From assembly GCF_004168205.1 (NCBI RefSeq), contig NZ_RCYB01000040.1:1-19139 (forward strand): DNA of 19,139 bases, given 5' to 3'. Below the pieces are notes generated by a model. That model was not told the DNA's origin. It did not search any database and saw only the letters and a list, made by a program, of their open reading frames with translations. Positions 5,394 to 12,110 of this stretch are shown piece by piece. Position numbers and translations under genes: made by a program. Numbering within the stretch: the first letter of the stretch is position 1; each line of letters opens with the position of its first letter. This stretch comes from Catenibacterium sp. co_0103 (lineage in GTDB: Bacteria > Bacillota_I > Bacilli_A > Erysipelotrichales > Coprobacillaceae).

Positions 5394-6344
5394 TTAACAA
5401 TCATACTGAGTGAATACGTCACTAACTGGTAAATCGTTTTCGATGTTTTCAATTGTATGTGCAAGTAATCCTGCAACAGATACAGAAACAAGTTTATCAA
5501 ATTTCTTTTCTTGTGGAATTTCGATAGTGTTAGTAATAACAACTTCTTTTGCAGCACAAGTAGATAATCTTTCAATAGCAGGTCCAGAAAGTACACCATG
5601 AGTACATGCAATATATACATCCTTAGCACCTTTCTGTTTTAACATATCAACACCAGCTGTAATAGTACCAGCTGTATCGATCATATCGTCAACTAAGATA
5701 CAGTTCTTACCTTCAACATTACCGATGATACCCATAACTTCAGCAACGTTTGGTTTAGGTCTTCTCTTATCGATGATAGCGATAGGGCAGTCAAATGCTT
5801 CAGACATCTTACGAGCTCTAGTAGCTCCTCCGTGGTCAGGAGATACAACACATAAATCCTGAACCTTCTTTTTACGGAAGTATTTGATTAATAGTGGTAA
5901 AGCCTGCATTTCATCAACTGGAATATCAAAGAATCCCTGGATCTGAGCTGCATGTAAGTCAACAGTTACAACACGGTTAACACCAGCTGTAGTTAATAAG
6001 TCTGCAACTAACTTAGAAGTGATTGGCTGTCTAGGTTTAGCTTTACGATCCTGTCTAGCATATCCGAAATATGGAATAACTGCAGTAATTTCACGAGCAG
6101 AAGCACGTTTTAAAGCATCAGTTAATACTAAGATTTCCATTAAGTTTTCAGTTACTGGATTAGAAGTAGACTGAACAATGAATACGTCCTTACCACGAAC
6201 AGATTCACCGATTTCACATAAGATTTCACCATCTGCGAAGTGATGAACTTTGCAGTCTCCAACCTTAGTACCTAAAATGCTTGCGATATCCTGAGCTAAT
6301 TTCTTGCTTGAAGATAAAGAAAATACTGTAATTTTGTTTTTCAT
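5394..6344 (-). CDS. prs: Ribose-phosphate pyrophosphokinase (PRPP synthetase)
   Basis: Makes phosphoribosyl pyrophosphate from ribose 5-phosphate and ATP, feeding purine, pyrimidine, NAD, His and Trp synthesis. The 316 residues are the usual length. Motifs: PYFGYARQDRKAKPR (91-105) for ATP binding, VDLHAAQIQGFFD (128-140) with the metal-binding His, SPDHGGATRA (168-177), and the PRPP-binding loop ILVDDMIDTAGTI (216-228). The Shine-Dalgarno AGGGGA lies upstream of the ATG. It follows glmU by 14 bp, the same glmU-prs order as in Bacillus, and ends the operon at a strong terminator. Confidence 0.96.
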   Translation of the reverse strand: MKNKITVFSLSSSKKLAQDIASILGTKVGDCKVHHFADGEILCEIGESVRGKDVFIVQSTSNPVTENLMEILVLTDALKRASAREITAVIPYFGYARQDRKAKPRQPITSKLVADLLTTAGVNRVVTVDLHAAQIQGFFDIPVDEMQALPLLIKYFRKKKVQDLCVVSPDHGGATRARKMSEAFDCPIAIIDKRRPKPNVAEVMGIIGNVEGKNCILVDDMIDTAGTITAGVDMLKQKGAKDVYIACTHGVLSGPAIERLSTCAAKEVVITNTIEIPQEKKFDKLVSVSVAGLLAHTIENIENDLPVSDVFTQYDC

Positions 6345-6358
6345 ATGTGTCCCCTTTT

Positions 6359-7756
6359 TTATTTCTTGTTTCTTTCGTTATAAATCTTCATACGTTTTTC
6401 TTCTAAAACCTTTGCATAGCCAGGTTTGTTCACCTGTCTAGCACGTGCGATAGACATTGCGCCATCTTCTACAGTTTCTGTTACAGTAGATCCAGCTGCA
6501 ACAAATGCGCCTTCACCAACAGTCACTGGTGCAACGAGATTTGAATTACATCCAATAAATGCATTGTTTCCAATAACAGTCATTGACTTATTCTTACCGT
6601 CATAATTGCTTGTGATAGTACCACAACCAATATTAACGCCATCGCCTACTTTAGCATCACCGATATAAGTAAGATGAGCAGACTTGCTTCCCTTACCAAA
6701 ATCAGCTTTCTTCATTTCCACAAAGTTACCAATGTGTACATTCTCTCTAATATGACAATTAGTTCTTAGTCTTGCATAAGGACCAATATCAGTACCGCTT
6801 TCTACAATAGAATCGCTTAATACTGAGAACTTGATTTCCACATTATCCTTAATATCTACATCTGTAAATTCACAATAAGGACCAATATGACAGTGTGCCC
6901 CTATAGTAGTATGTCCCTTGATAATACAACCTGGTTCAATGATTGTATCTTTACCAATCACAACATCAGTACCAATATATGTGTTATCAGTATCTACAAT
7001 AGTTACACCATTTAATAACCAGTTCTTATTTACTCTCTTCTGAAGTAACTTAGTTGCTTCAGCAAGCTGAACACGGTCATTAATGCCACCTACTTCACTG
7101 AAATCCTGAATCTTATAGCCATCAACCTTCTTGCCTTCTTCATTCATGATTCCAATTAAATCTGTAATATAATACTCACCCTGAGCATTGTTGTTTGTTA
7201 CTTTCTTTAAAGCTTCAAACATTGATTTGTTATCAAAACAGTATTCACCTACGTTCATCTCAGTGATACCCATCTGAGATTCCTGTAAGTCTTTGAATTC
7301 TACAATTCCTGTTACCTGGCCATCTTCCTTGATAATACGACCAAATGGAAGTGACAAGTCACAATCACATGTCATCACAGTACCACTATTCTTACCATTC
7401 ATATGATAATCAATAAGTCCCTGTAATGTTTCCGCAGTAATTAAAGGTGCATCTCCATTTAATACAAGAGTCATACCTTCTTTATCTCCTAGAACACTTT
7501 CTGCCATCATGACAGCATGTCCAGAGCCTTTCTGCTCTTCCTGTAAGACAGTAGTGACGTCGTTATCTAACAAAGCCTTGACCTGGTCAGCCCCATGTCC
7601 AACAACAACGACTGTTTCTGCGATATCTAACTTCTTTAATTCATCCACCACATGATTGATCATTGGTTTATATAAAACTTCATGAACAACCTTAGGTGCA
7701 TCTGATTTCATACGAGTGCCTTTACCCGCTGCTAAGACAACTGCATAAACTTTCAT
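6359..7756 (-). CDS. glmU: Bifunctional UDP-GlcNAc pyrophosphorylase / GlcN-1-P acetyltransferase
   Basis: Acetylates glucosamine 1-phosphate and then transfers UMP from UTP, giving UDP-GlcNAc for peptidoglycan and teichoic acids. About 465 residues. The N-terminal nucleotidyltransferase (1-230) has LAAGKGTRMKSDAPKVVHEV (8-27) and LNGDAPL near residue 100. The C-terminal left-handed beta-helix (about 250-450) shows hexapeptide repeats and the conserved ARLRTNCHI, KSAHLTYIGD and GTITSNYDGKNK blocks. I chose the ATG at 7756: GGAG lies 8 nt upstream of it but only 2 nt before the alternative ATG at 7762. A hairpin over the ispE stop and an extended -10 upstream suggest glmU-prs is also transcribed on its own. 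Confidence 0.96.
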   Translation of the reverse strand: MKVYAVVLAAGKGTRMKSDAPKVVHEVLYKPMINHVVDELKKLDIAETVVVVGHGADQVKALLDNDVTTVLQEEQKGSGHAVMMAESVLGDKEGMTLVLNGDAPLITAETLQGLIDYHMNGKNSGTVMTCDCDLSLPFGRIIKEDGQVTGIVEFKDLQESQMGITEMNVGEYCFDNKSMFEALKKVTNNNAQGEYYITDLIGIMNEEGKKVDGYKIQDFSEVGGINDRVQLAEATKLLQKRVNKNWLLNGVTIVDTDNTYIGTDVVIGKDTIIEPGCIIKGHTTIGAHCHIGPYCEFTDVDIKDNVEIKFSVLSDSIVESGTDIGPYARLRTNCHIRENVHIGNFVEMKKADFGKGSKSAHLTYIGDAKVGDGVNIGCGTITSNYDGKNKSMTVIGNNAFIGCNSNLVAPVTVGEGAFVAAGSTVTETVEDGAMSIARARQVNKPGYAKVLEEKRMKIYNERNKK

Positions 7757-7781
7757 CGACATATCTCCTTTTTTCCCCTAC

Positions 7782-7790
7782 ATTCTAGCA
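7782..7790 (-). promoter_or_regulatory. Candidate extended -10 promoter for glmU-prs
   Basis: On the minus strand TGCTAGAAT has the extended -10 form (TGn plus TAGAAT). No good -35 is visible. It lies between the ispE-end hairpin and the glmU Shine-Dalgarno, where an internal promoter would be useful. Confidence 0.4.
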
Positions 7791-7809
7791 AAATTCAATT
7801 CAAAATAAA

Positions 7810-7847
7810 AGAGAAAAGGCGCAAGTTATCCCTTTTTCCTTTTCTCT
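7810..7847 (-). terminator. Hairpin overlapping the end of ispE
   Basis: AGAGAAAAGG and CCTTTTCTCT (7838-7847 and 7810-7819) form a 10-bp stem around the last ispE codons and its stop, followed on the minus strand by TTTTATTTT. It could act as a partial terminator inside the operon. Confidence 0.5.
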
Positions 7848-8692
7848 GGATAGTAAATCTGTGTTTTTACTGCAAAACTATATTTCTTTTTAAAATATGG
7901 AAGCACTTTATCAATTAATTCAGAATCTTGAGTCATACCAAAAACAGATGAACCACTACCTGACATAAGAGCACCATCAAAACCAAAGTTCATCATATCA
8001 TCCTTAATAGACTGAATATCCTGTACCATCTTAATAGAAGGCGCTTCTAAAGTATTACCTAAACAATCTACAACACCCTGATAATCATTCTTTTCAATTG
8101 CATGCTTCATTAAGTCAATATCTGGATGAACAGCTGTTTCGATATCTAAATCATCAAAACATTTCTTTGTAGAAACACCTTTCTTAGGTTTTACAATCAA
8201 TAAATGACAATTAAAACGTGAACGATCAATAAAATGTAGATTTTCACCAATACCACCTACAACCGCAATACGATTCCATACACAAAATGGAATATCTGCA
8301 CCAATCTCTTTACCCATTTCACACATATCCTGATAAGACATACGTAAATGGAATAAGCTGTTCATTGCACGGAAGATAGCTGCACCATCGGCACTTCCTC
8401 CACCCATTCCAGCTTGTGAAGGAATATGCTTATAACAGTGGATTCTTACACCACTTTGGATATCAAACTTCTTGATTAATGCATCAGCCACCTTATACAT
8501 GATGTTACGTTCATCAGTAGGTACACGGTAAGTGTTTGTAGTAATTTCTATACCTTTTTCAATAGGATCAATAAGAATTAAGTCATGAAGACCAATAGGG
8601 GCCATAATCATATTTAATTCATGATATCCATCTTCTCTTTCACTTACTACATCTAATGCAAGGTTTATTTTCGCGTAAGCACGAATCTTCAT
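7826..8692 (-). CDS. ispE: 4-diphosphocytidyl-2-C-methyl-D-erythritol kinase
   Basis: The GHMP kinase of the MEP isoprenoid pathway; it phosphorylates CDP-methylerythritol at the 2-hydroxyl. 288 residues. The substrate-binding start RAYAKINLALDV (4-15) includes the conserved Lys. The ATP loop is QAGMGGGSADGAA (93-105), the active-site Asp lies in EIGADIPF near 132, and the C-terminal motif is GALMSGSGSSVFG. The ATG overlaps the ksgA stop by 4 bp (ATGA), so translation is coupled. Its presence implies the organism makes isoprenoids by the MEP route. Confidence 0.95.
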   Translation of the reverse strand: MKIRAYAKINLALDVVSEREDGYHELNMIMAPIGLHDLILIDPIEKGIEITTNTYRVPTDERNIMYKVADALIKKFDIQSGVRIHCYKHIPSQAGMGGGSADGAAIFRAMNSLFHLRMSYQDMCEMGKEIGADIPFCVWNRIAVVGGIGENLHFIDRSRFNCHLLIVKPKKGVSTKKCFDDLDIETAVHPDIDLMKHAIEKNDYQGVVDCLGNTLEAPSIKMVQDIQSIKDDMMNFGFDGALMSGSGSSVFGMTQDSELIDKVLPYFKKKYSFAVKTQIYYPEKRKKG

Positions 8693-9507
8693 AGTGTATG
8701 ACTCCTTTCTAGTATTCTTATATAGTCATCAATGTTTAATTCCTCAGCACGTTTATTGGCAGGAATACCACATGATTCTAATAATTCTTTTGTCTGATCA
8801 TGATATAAAGGCTTTAAGTTATTATAGAGTGTTTTTCTTTTTGCAGTATAACTTGCTTCAATCAGATCAATCAATTCCTGTGATATAACACGTTCTTTAT
8901 GAATAGAAATAACAGCACTATCTACATGAGGTGCTGGCATAAATACATGTCTAGGCACATTCAATTCATATTGAACATCTCCTACATAATCAATCATCAT
9001 CTTTAAAGGACTCTTTTCTTCAGAACAGAGCTTTAGTGCAACTTCCTTTTGTACCATAGCGACTAAACGATTAATAGGTGTAGAAGAAGACACAATCTTT
9101 GTGATGATTTTAGATGTAATATAATAGGGAAGATTTGTGACAACACAGATATCCTTATAGTCCTTTAGTTTATTACATGCTTCTTCTAAATCAGCTTTCA
9201 TGAAGTCCTGGAAGATGATTTCTACATTATCACGTCCTTCTAAAGAGAATGATAATACTTCTTTTAAACGTTCATCTATTTCAAAACATAATACTTTACC
9301 AGCTTTATTAGAGAGCTGTTCTGTAAGAGCGCCTATACCAGGTCCTATTTCAATAACTGCTGTCTCCTTATCCAGCGAAGCATGATCTGCGATACTTTGA
9401 ATAATACCTGGATCTACTAAGAAGTTCTGTCCATATTTCTTAGAAGGCTTTAAGTTAAATGTATTTAATATAAATTCTGTATTTGATTTTTTTGCGATAT
9501 TTTCCAT
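8689..9507 (-). CDS. rsmA: 16S rRNA dimethyladenosine transferase
   Basis: Also known as KsgA. It dimethylates two adjacent adenosines near the 3' end of 16S rRNA during 30S maturation, using S-adenosylmethionine; its loss gives kasugamycin resistance. 272 residues. Motifs: KKYGQNFLVD (23-32), EIGPGIGALTEQL (53-65) for SAM, the acidic ribose-binding FEIDE (75-79), and the catalytic NLPYY (125-129). The C-terminal small domain ends ERAEELNIDDYIRI-like. No Shine-Dalgarno precedes the ATG; instead a TATAAT lies 7 nt before it, so the message may be leaderless. It is the first gene of the ksgA-ispE-glmU-prs operon, divergent from niaR. Confidence 0.95.
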   Translation of the reverse strand: MENIAKKSNTEFILNTFNLKPSKKYGQNFLVDPGIIQSIADHASLDKETAVIEIGPGIGALTEQLSNKAGKVLCFEIDERLKEVLSFSLEGRDNVEIIFQDFMKADLEEACNKLKDYKDICVVTNLPYYITSKIITKIVSSSTPINRLVAMVQKEVALKLCSEEKSPLKMMIDYVGDVQYELNVPRHVFMPAPHVDSAVISIHKERVISQELIDLIEASYTAKRKTLYNNLKPLYHDQTKELLESCGIPANKRAEELNIDDYIRILERSHTL

Positions 9508-9514
9508 ATCATTT

Positions 9515-9520
9515 ATTATA
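9515..9520 (-). promoter_or_regulatory. -10 box of the ksgA operon
   Basis: A perfect TATAAT on the minus strand, 7 nt before the ksgA ATG. The -35 region is poor. Normal spacing would put the transcript start at or within a base or two of the A of the ATG. Confidence 0.45.
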
Positions 9521-9543
9521 TAGGATATGTAAAGAAAAGACCA

Positions 9544-9572
9544 TTGAGTTCCCTGAAAAATTCTTTTATAAT
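9544..9572 (+). promoter_or_regulatory. niaR promoter
   Basis: TTGAGT (9544-9549), 17-bp spacer, TATAAT (9567-9572). Near consensus. It shows that the in-frame TTG at 9544 is promoter sequence and not a start codon. Confidence 0.75.
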
Positions 9573-9591
9573 GGTCAAAAAGGTGATGTAT

Positions 9592-10089
9592 ATGGATAGA
9601 AAAACAAAAATAATAGAAATAATAAGTAATAGTGATAAACCTGTTTCAGCAAGTAAAATTGCGAAAGAATTAGGTGTTTCTAGGCAGATTATTGTAGGAG
9701 ATGTTGCATTACTAAGAGCATCGGGAGAAGATATTACTGCTACACCTAGAGGATATATATTAGATACAAATAGGAGTAATCATTATACGATTGCAGTAAA
9801 GCATAATAACGATCAATTAGAAGAAGAATTAAATACTATTGTAGATTTAGGTGGTAAGGTTGAAGATGTAATAGTAGAACATCCTCTTTATGGAGAAATC
9901 AAAGGAAATCTTCATATATATTCACGTTATGATGTATCTAAATTCATGTCTGCAGTTAAAGATAATGATATTGCGCCTCTTTCTCTATTAACGGATGGTG
10001 TTCACTTGCATACAATTACAGCACCTGATGAAGAAACATTAGAACGTATTAAAGAAGCATTGGATGAAAAGCACATACTATTAAAATAA
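9592..10089 (+). CDS. niaR: Niacin-responsive repressor NiaR (HTH plus 3H domain)
   Basis: Represses NAD-synthesis or niacin-transport genes when niacin is present; regulon members are not in this window. 165 residues. The N-terminal winged helix-turn-helix (2-50) contains PVSASKIAKELGVSRQIIVGD, the pattern of this family. The C-terminal 3H domain (about 65-160) carries the conserved His residues at 71 (AVKHN), 97 (EHPLYG) and 138/140 (GVHLH), which bind metal and ligand in homologues. The start is ATG at 9592, with AGGTGA 5 nt upstream; the in-frame ATG at 9586 overlaps that Shine-Dalgarno. It has its own strong promoter, is divergent from ksgA, and ends at an intrinsic terminator. Confidence 0.88.
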   Translation: MDRKTKIIEIISNSDKPVSASKIAKELGVSRQIIVGDVALLRASGEDITATPRGYILDTNRSNHYTIAVKHNNDQLEEELNTIVDLGGKVEDVIVEHPLYGEIKGNLHIYSRYDVSKFMSAVKDNDIAPLSLLTDGVHLHTITAPDEETLERIKEALDEKHILLK

Positions 10090-10114
10090 GGCTGTGGTGA
10101 ACAGCCTTTTTATT
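10088..10114 (+). terminator. Intrinsic terminator after niaR
   Basis: AAGGCTGT-GGTGA-ACAGCCTT followed by a T run; the stem starts inside the niaR stop codon. The gene converging from the right stops at 10113 and may use the same hairpin. Confidence 0.85.
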
Positions 10115-10352
10115 ATATCGTGAAGAAGTTTTTGATTTCATCTTTAAAGAAATAGATGAGTAATAATGTGTTTCCGATAAATGGTAAAACTAAATTAGAA
10201 CAGAATATTGTAGGTAGTGAAGAAATCGCAATATGAATACTACCTAAACCGAAATAAAGAGTAACTCCATCAGGGTAAAAAGCCGATGCAATAAATAATG
10301 CCACATAAATCACAAAACAGATAATGAACTTCTTCTCTTTAGAGCTAAGCAT
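10113..10352 (-). CDS. Small two-span membrane protein, unknown function
   Basis: 79 residues with a basic N-terminus (SSKEKK), a membrane segment at about 8-26 and a second at about 55-70, ending in a charged tail. No family was recognised. The start is well supported: GGAGG stands 8 nt before the ATG. A 14-of-14 cre-consensus match lies 37-50 bp upstream, downstream of a possible promoter (TGTACA-18-TATTAT on the minus strand), so glucose repression is likely if the site is used. Confidence 0.65.
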   Translation of the reverse strand: MLSSKEKKFIICFVIYVALFIASAFYPDGVTLYFGLGSIHIAISSLPTIFCSNLVLPFIGNTLLLIYFFKDEIKNFFTI

Positions 10353-10388
10353 AAATAATCCCTCCGATTAATATAAATACGATTTTAT

Positions 10389-10402
10389 TGAAAACGTTTC
10401 CA
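10389..10402. promoter_or_regulatory. Candidate cre (CcpA) site, full consensus match
   Basis: TGAAAACGTTTCCA fits TGWAARCGYTWNCW at all 14 positions. It lies between the divergent 79-residue membrane protein and the padR promoter, nearer the former. Given its position just downstream of a possible minus-strand -10, it would act as a roadblock repressor site. Confidence 0.6.
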
Positions 10403-10434
10403 CGTACATATAATATCATGAATATTACACTTTG

Positions 10435-10453
10435 TACATAGTATATCTATGTA
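10435..10453. promoter_or_regulatory. Palindrome upstream of padR promoter
   Basis: TACATAG-TATAT-CTATGTA, 7-bp arms around 5 bp, abutting the -35 box. PadR regulators commonly repress their own operons through AT-rich palindromes, so this is a candidate self-operator. Confidence 0.45.
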
Positions 10454-10481
10454 TTGCTAGTTTTAAAACACAAAGTATAAT
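10454..10481 (+). promoter_or_regulatory. padR operon promoter
   Basis: TTGCTA (10454-10459), 16-bp spacer, TATAAT (10476-10481). It lies about 30 bp before the PadR ATG. Confidence 0.6.
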
Positions 10482-10512
10482 ATAAGTGTATGAATGTTGA
10501 GGATCGATTAAT

Positions 10513-10851
10513 ATGGCCAAAAAGAATCAATTTTTCAAACTGGATATGCTTCTTCTATGTATTATTGCGAAGCAGGATTGTTATGGGTATGAAATAACGA
10601 AACAGATTAAAACTTACTCTCATGAACTCATAGATATTAAAGAAGGCACTATGTATCCTATTCTCTATAAATTACAGGATGCACACTATATTTCTAGTTA
10701 TGAGAAGGTAATAGAACGCAAAATAAGAGTCTATTATCATATAGAAGAAGAGGGTAAAGAAAAGCTATTAGAAATGATTAATGAATTTAATCAAGCCGTG
10801 GATGGAATCCATAATGTGATTAAGGAATCTTTAAGAGAATCTTATGAATAA
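10513..10851 (+). CDS. PadR-family transcriptional regulator
   Basis: 112 residues. The winged helix-turn-helix covers about 8-85: LDMLLLCIIAKQDCYGYEITKQI, the family's IKEGTMYPILYKLQDAHYI recognition segment, and the wing KIRVYYHIEEEGKEKL. The rest is a dimerisation helix (86-112). PadR proteins are repressors, often of themselves and of membrane or transport genes. Its stop overlaps the start of the following membrane protein by 8 bp, an arrangement seen in many Bacillota, where a PadR regulator is paired with a HAAS/DUF1700-type membrane protein. GAGG stands 10 nt before the ATG, and a palindrome upstream suggests autoregulation. Confidence 0.9.
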   Translation: MAKKNQFFKLDMLLLCIIAKQDCYGYEITKQIKTYSHELIDIKEGTMYPILYKLQDAHYISSYEKVIERKIRVYYHIEEEGKEKLLEMINEFNQAVDGIHNVIKESLRESYE

Positions 10852-11221
10852 TACAGAACAATATATTCACAATATTTGGACTATTATGCCCATGCATACA
10901 AATAAAGAGAAATTCTATCTTCTTGATTTAAAGAAACATTTAAAAGAATTCATGGATGACCATCCTGATTGTTCATATGAAGATATTGTAGAACATTTTG
11001 GTGAACCAAAGGATATAGTAGTTGAATATATCCAGAATAGTGATGAGAACTATTTGATTCAAAGAATGAAACTAAAAGAAGTGTTCCAGAAGTTCATTAT
11101 TTTTCTTTGTATCCTTTGTACATTACTTGCGCTATGGTTTGGTCTTCTTTGGTATGATGTCTATAGAAATTCAAAATATTCAGGTGTAGGAGAAATAAAA
11201 TATACAATAACAGATCAGTAA
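10844..11221 (+). CDS. HAAS/DUF1700-like membrane protein, PadR partner
   Basis: 125 residues. The cytoplasmic N-terminal part (about 1-75) has the alpha-helical pattern of HAAS-type domains: KEKFYLLDLKKHLKEF, a DHPDCSYEDIVEHFGEPKDIV segment and a following helix. One strong membrane span lies at about 84-106, then a short outside tail. Such proteins are encoded next to PadR regulators and are thought to pass an envelope signal, though the mechanism is not settled. It is co-translated with padR by an 8-bp overlap and ends at a bidirectional terminator facing rnmV. The exact family name is uncertain. Confidence 0.7.
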   Translation: MNNTEQYIHNIWTIMPMHTNKEKFYLLDLKKHLKEFMDDHPDCSYEDIVEHFGEPKDIVVEYIQNSDENYLIQRMKLKEVFQKFIIFLCILCTLLALWFGLLWYDVYRNSKYSGVGEIKYTITDQ

Positions 11222-11224
11222 AAG

Positions 11225-11257
11225 AAAGAGTCAGCAGATAATGTCTACTGACTCTTT
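11225..11257. terminator. Bidirectional intrinsic terminator
   Basis: AAAGAGTCAG pairs with CTGACTCTTT in a 10-bp stem, with further inner pairs. A and T flanks serve both strands. It includes the rnmV stop codon at 11245-11247. Confidence 0.82.
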
Positions 11258-11769
11258 AATGCTTTAAGTACTTCTTCTTTTGTAATACCCATCATATTCA
11301 ATCTCTTAAATAATGCTTTCGCATTACCATAACCTAAATGAAAGGCATCATAGACCTGTAGTCTTCTCTTCTTATTTCCTAATACATCTAGATCAATAAA
11401 TTCATCCCATGAAATAGATTCTTTAGCATCACTAAATGTGACTGCATTCTCTAATGCTTCAATAATTGCATCATGTCTTGCTTCCGCAATACCAAGCTTC
11501 TTCACACCCTTGGCATCTTTTTTTGCGACAAAGGCATGCTTTGCATTAGGAACAGCCTGAATGACTTTATTTCTAATCTGTGTACCAGGATAATCAGGAT
11601 CTGTTAAGACAATGACACCACGTGTCTTGGCAGCAGTTTTAATGAGAGATAGAATATCTTCGTTGATTCCTGACCCAGATGTTTCAATTGTATCTACATC
11701 AAATAACTGTTTAAGTGTTGCTGTATCTGTTTTACCTTCTACTACAACAACTTCTTTAATCTTTATCAC
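11245..11769 (-). CDS. rnmV: Ribonuclease M5 (5S rRNA maturation)
   Basis: Cleaves both strands of the 5S rRNA precursor; found in low-GC Gram-positive bacteria. 174 residues. The Toprim domain (about 4-95) shows EGKTD (11-15) with the catalytic Glu, a TSGSGI segment, and the DPDYPG acidic motif (57-62). The C-terminal half would bind ribosomal protein L18 and RNA. The start codon is GTG, supported by GGAG 6 nt upstream. In many Bacillota rnmV sits beside ksgA; here niaR, the padR pair and a small gene lie between them. It follows the unknown 106-residue gene by 9 bp, in an operon headed by the activase. Confidence 0.93.
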   Translation of the reverse strand: MIKIKEVVVVEGKTDTATLKQLFDVDTIETSGSGINEDILSLIKTAAKTRGVIVLTDPDYPGTQIRNKVIQAVPNAKHAFVAKKDAKGVKKLGIAEARHDAIIEALENAVTFSDAKESISWDEFIDLDVLGNKKRRLQVYDAFHLGYGNAKALFKRLNMMGITKEEVLKALKSQ

Positions 11770-11778
11770 AATAGTCTC

Positions 11779-12099
11779 CTAACTCAGCAAGTCAATCATA
11801 CGTTCTATTGTACGCTTGACATCTCCCTGATCATAATAATAATCGAAATCTTTCTCAACCATTACAGTGAGTATAAGACAGCATGTATCATAATCAGCCT
11901 GTGAAAGGGTTATATCCTTCACAGGCTTCTTTTTATACTTGTAGTCGCCTAATTCTTGTAATACACGTCTATATATTACAGGGTTATTCTTACAGGCTAA
12001 TTTCTTTAATACAGAAATCTTATTATAATTCAGTTTTGATCTTATAAAGCCTAGAATAGCCCTACCTCGCGAGGGCGGGGTGGAATGTCCATCTTCCAT
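11779..12099 (-). CDS. Small protein of unknown function between activase and rnmV
   Basis: About 106 residues, soluble and fairly basic in the middle (KLNYNKISVLKKLACKNNP, YKYKKKP), acidic at the end. No family recognised. I start it at the ATG at 12099, where GGAGG stands 5 nt upstream; an in-frame GTG at 12111 overlaps the activase stop and that Shine-Dalgarno. The first codons run through a short GC-rich patch (12060-12080) including the palindrome CCTCGCGAGG, encoding TPPSRGRA, quite unlike the AT-rich surroundings. The position suggests co-translation with both neighbours, but no functional link can be claimed. Confidence 0.6.
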   Translation of the reverse strand: MEDGHSTPPSRGRAILGFIRSKLNYNKISVLKKLACKNNPVIYRRVLQELGDYKYKKKPVKDITLSQADYDTCCLILTVMVEKDFDYYYDQGDVKRTIERMIDLLS

Positions 12100-12110
12100 A
12101 TCTTCCTCCA

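Noticed and set aside
5375..5629. 84-codon minus-strand frame inside prs
   Set aside because: Out-of-frame shadow of prs, which has full family motifs.
9544..9591. Upstream TTG start for niaR
   Set aside because: The TTG is the -35 box of a near-consensus promoter, and a Shine-Dalgarno precedes the ATG at 9592.
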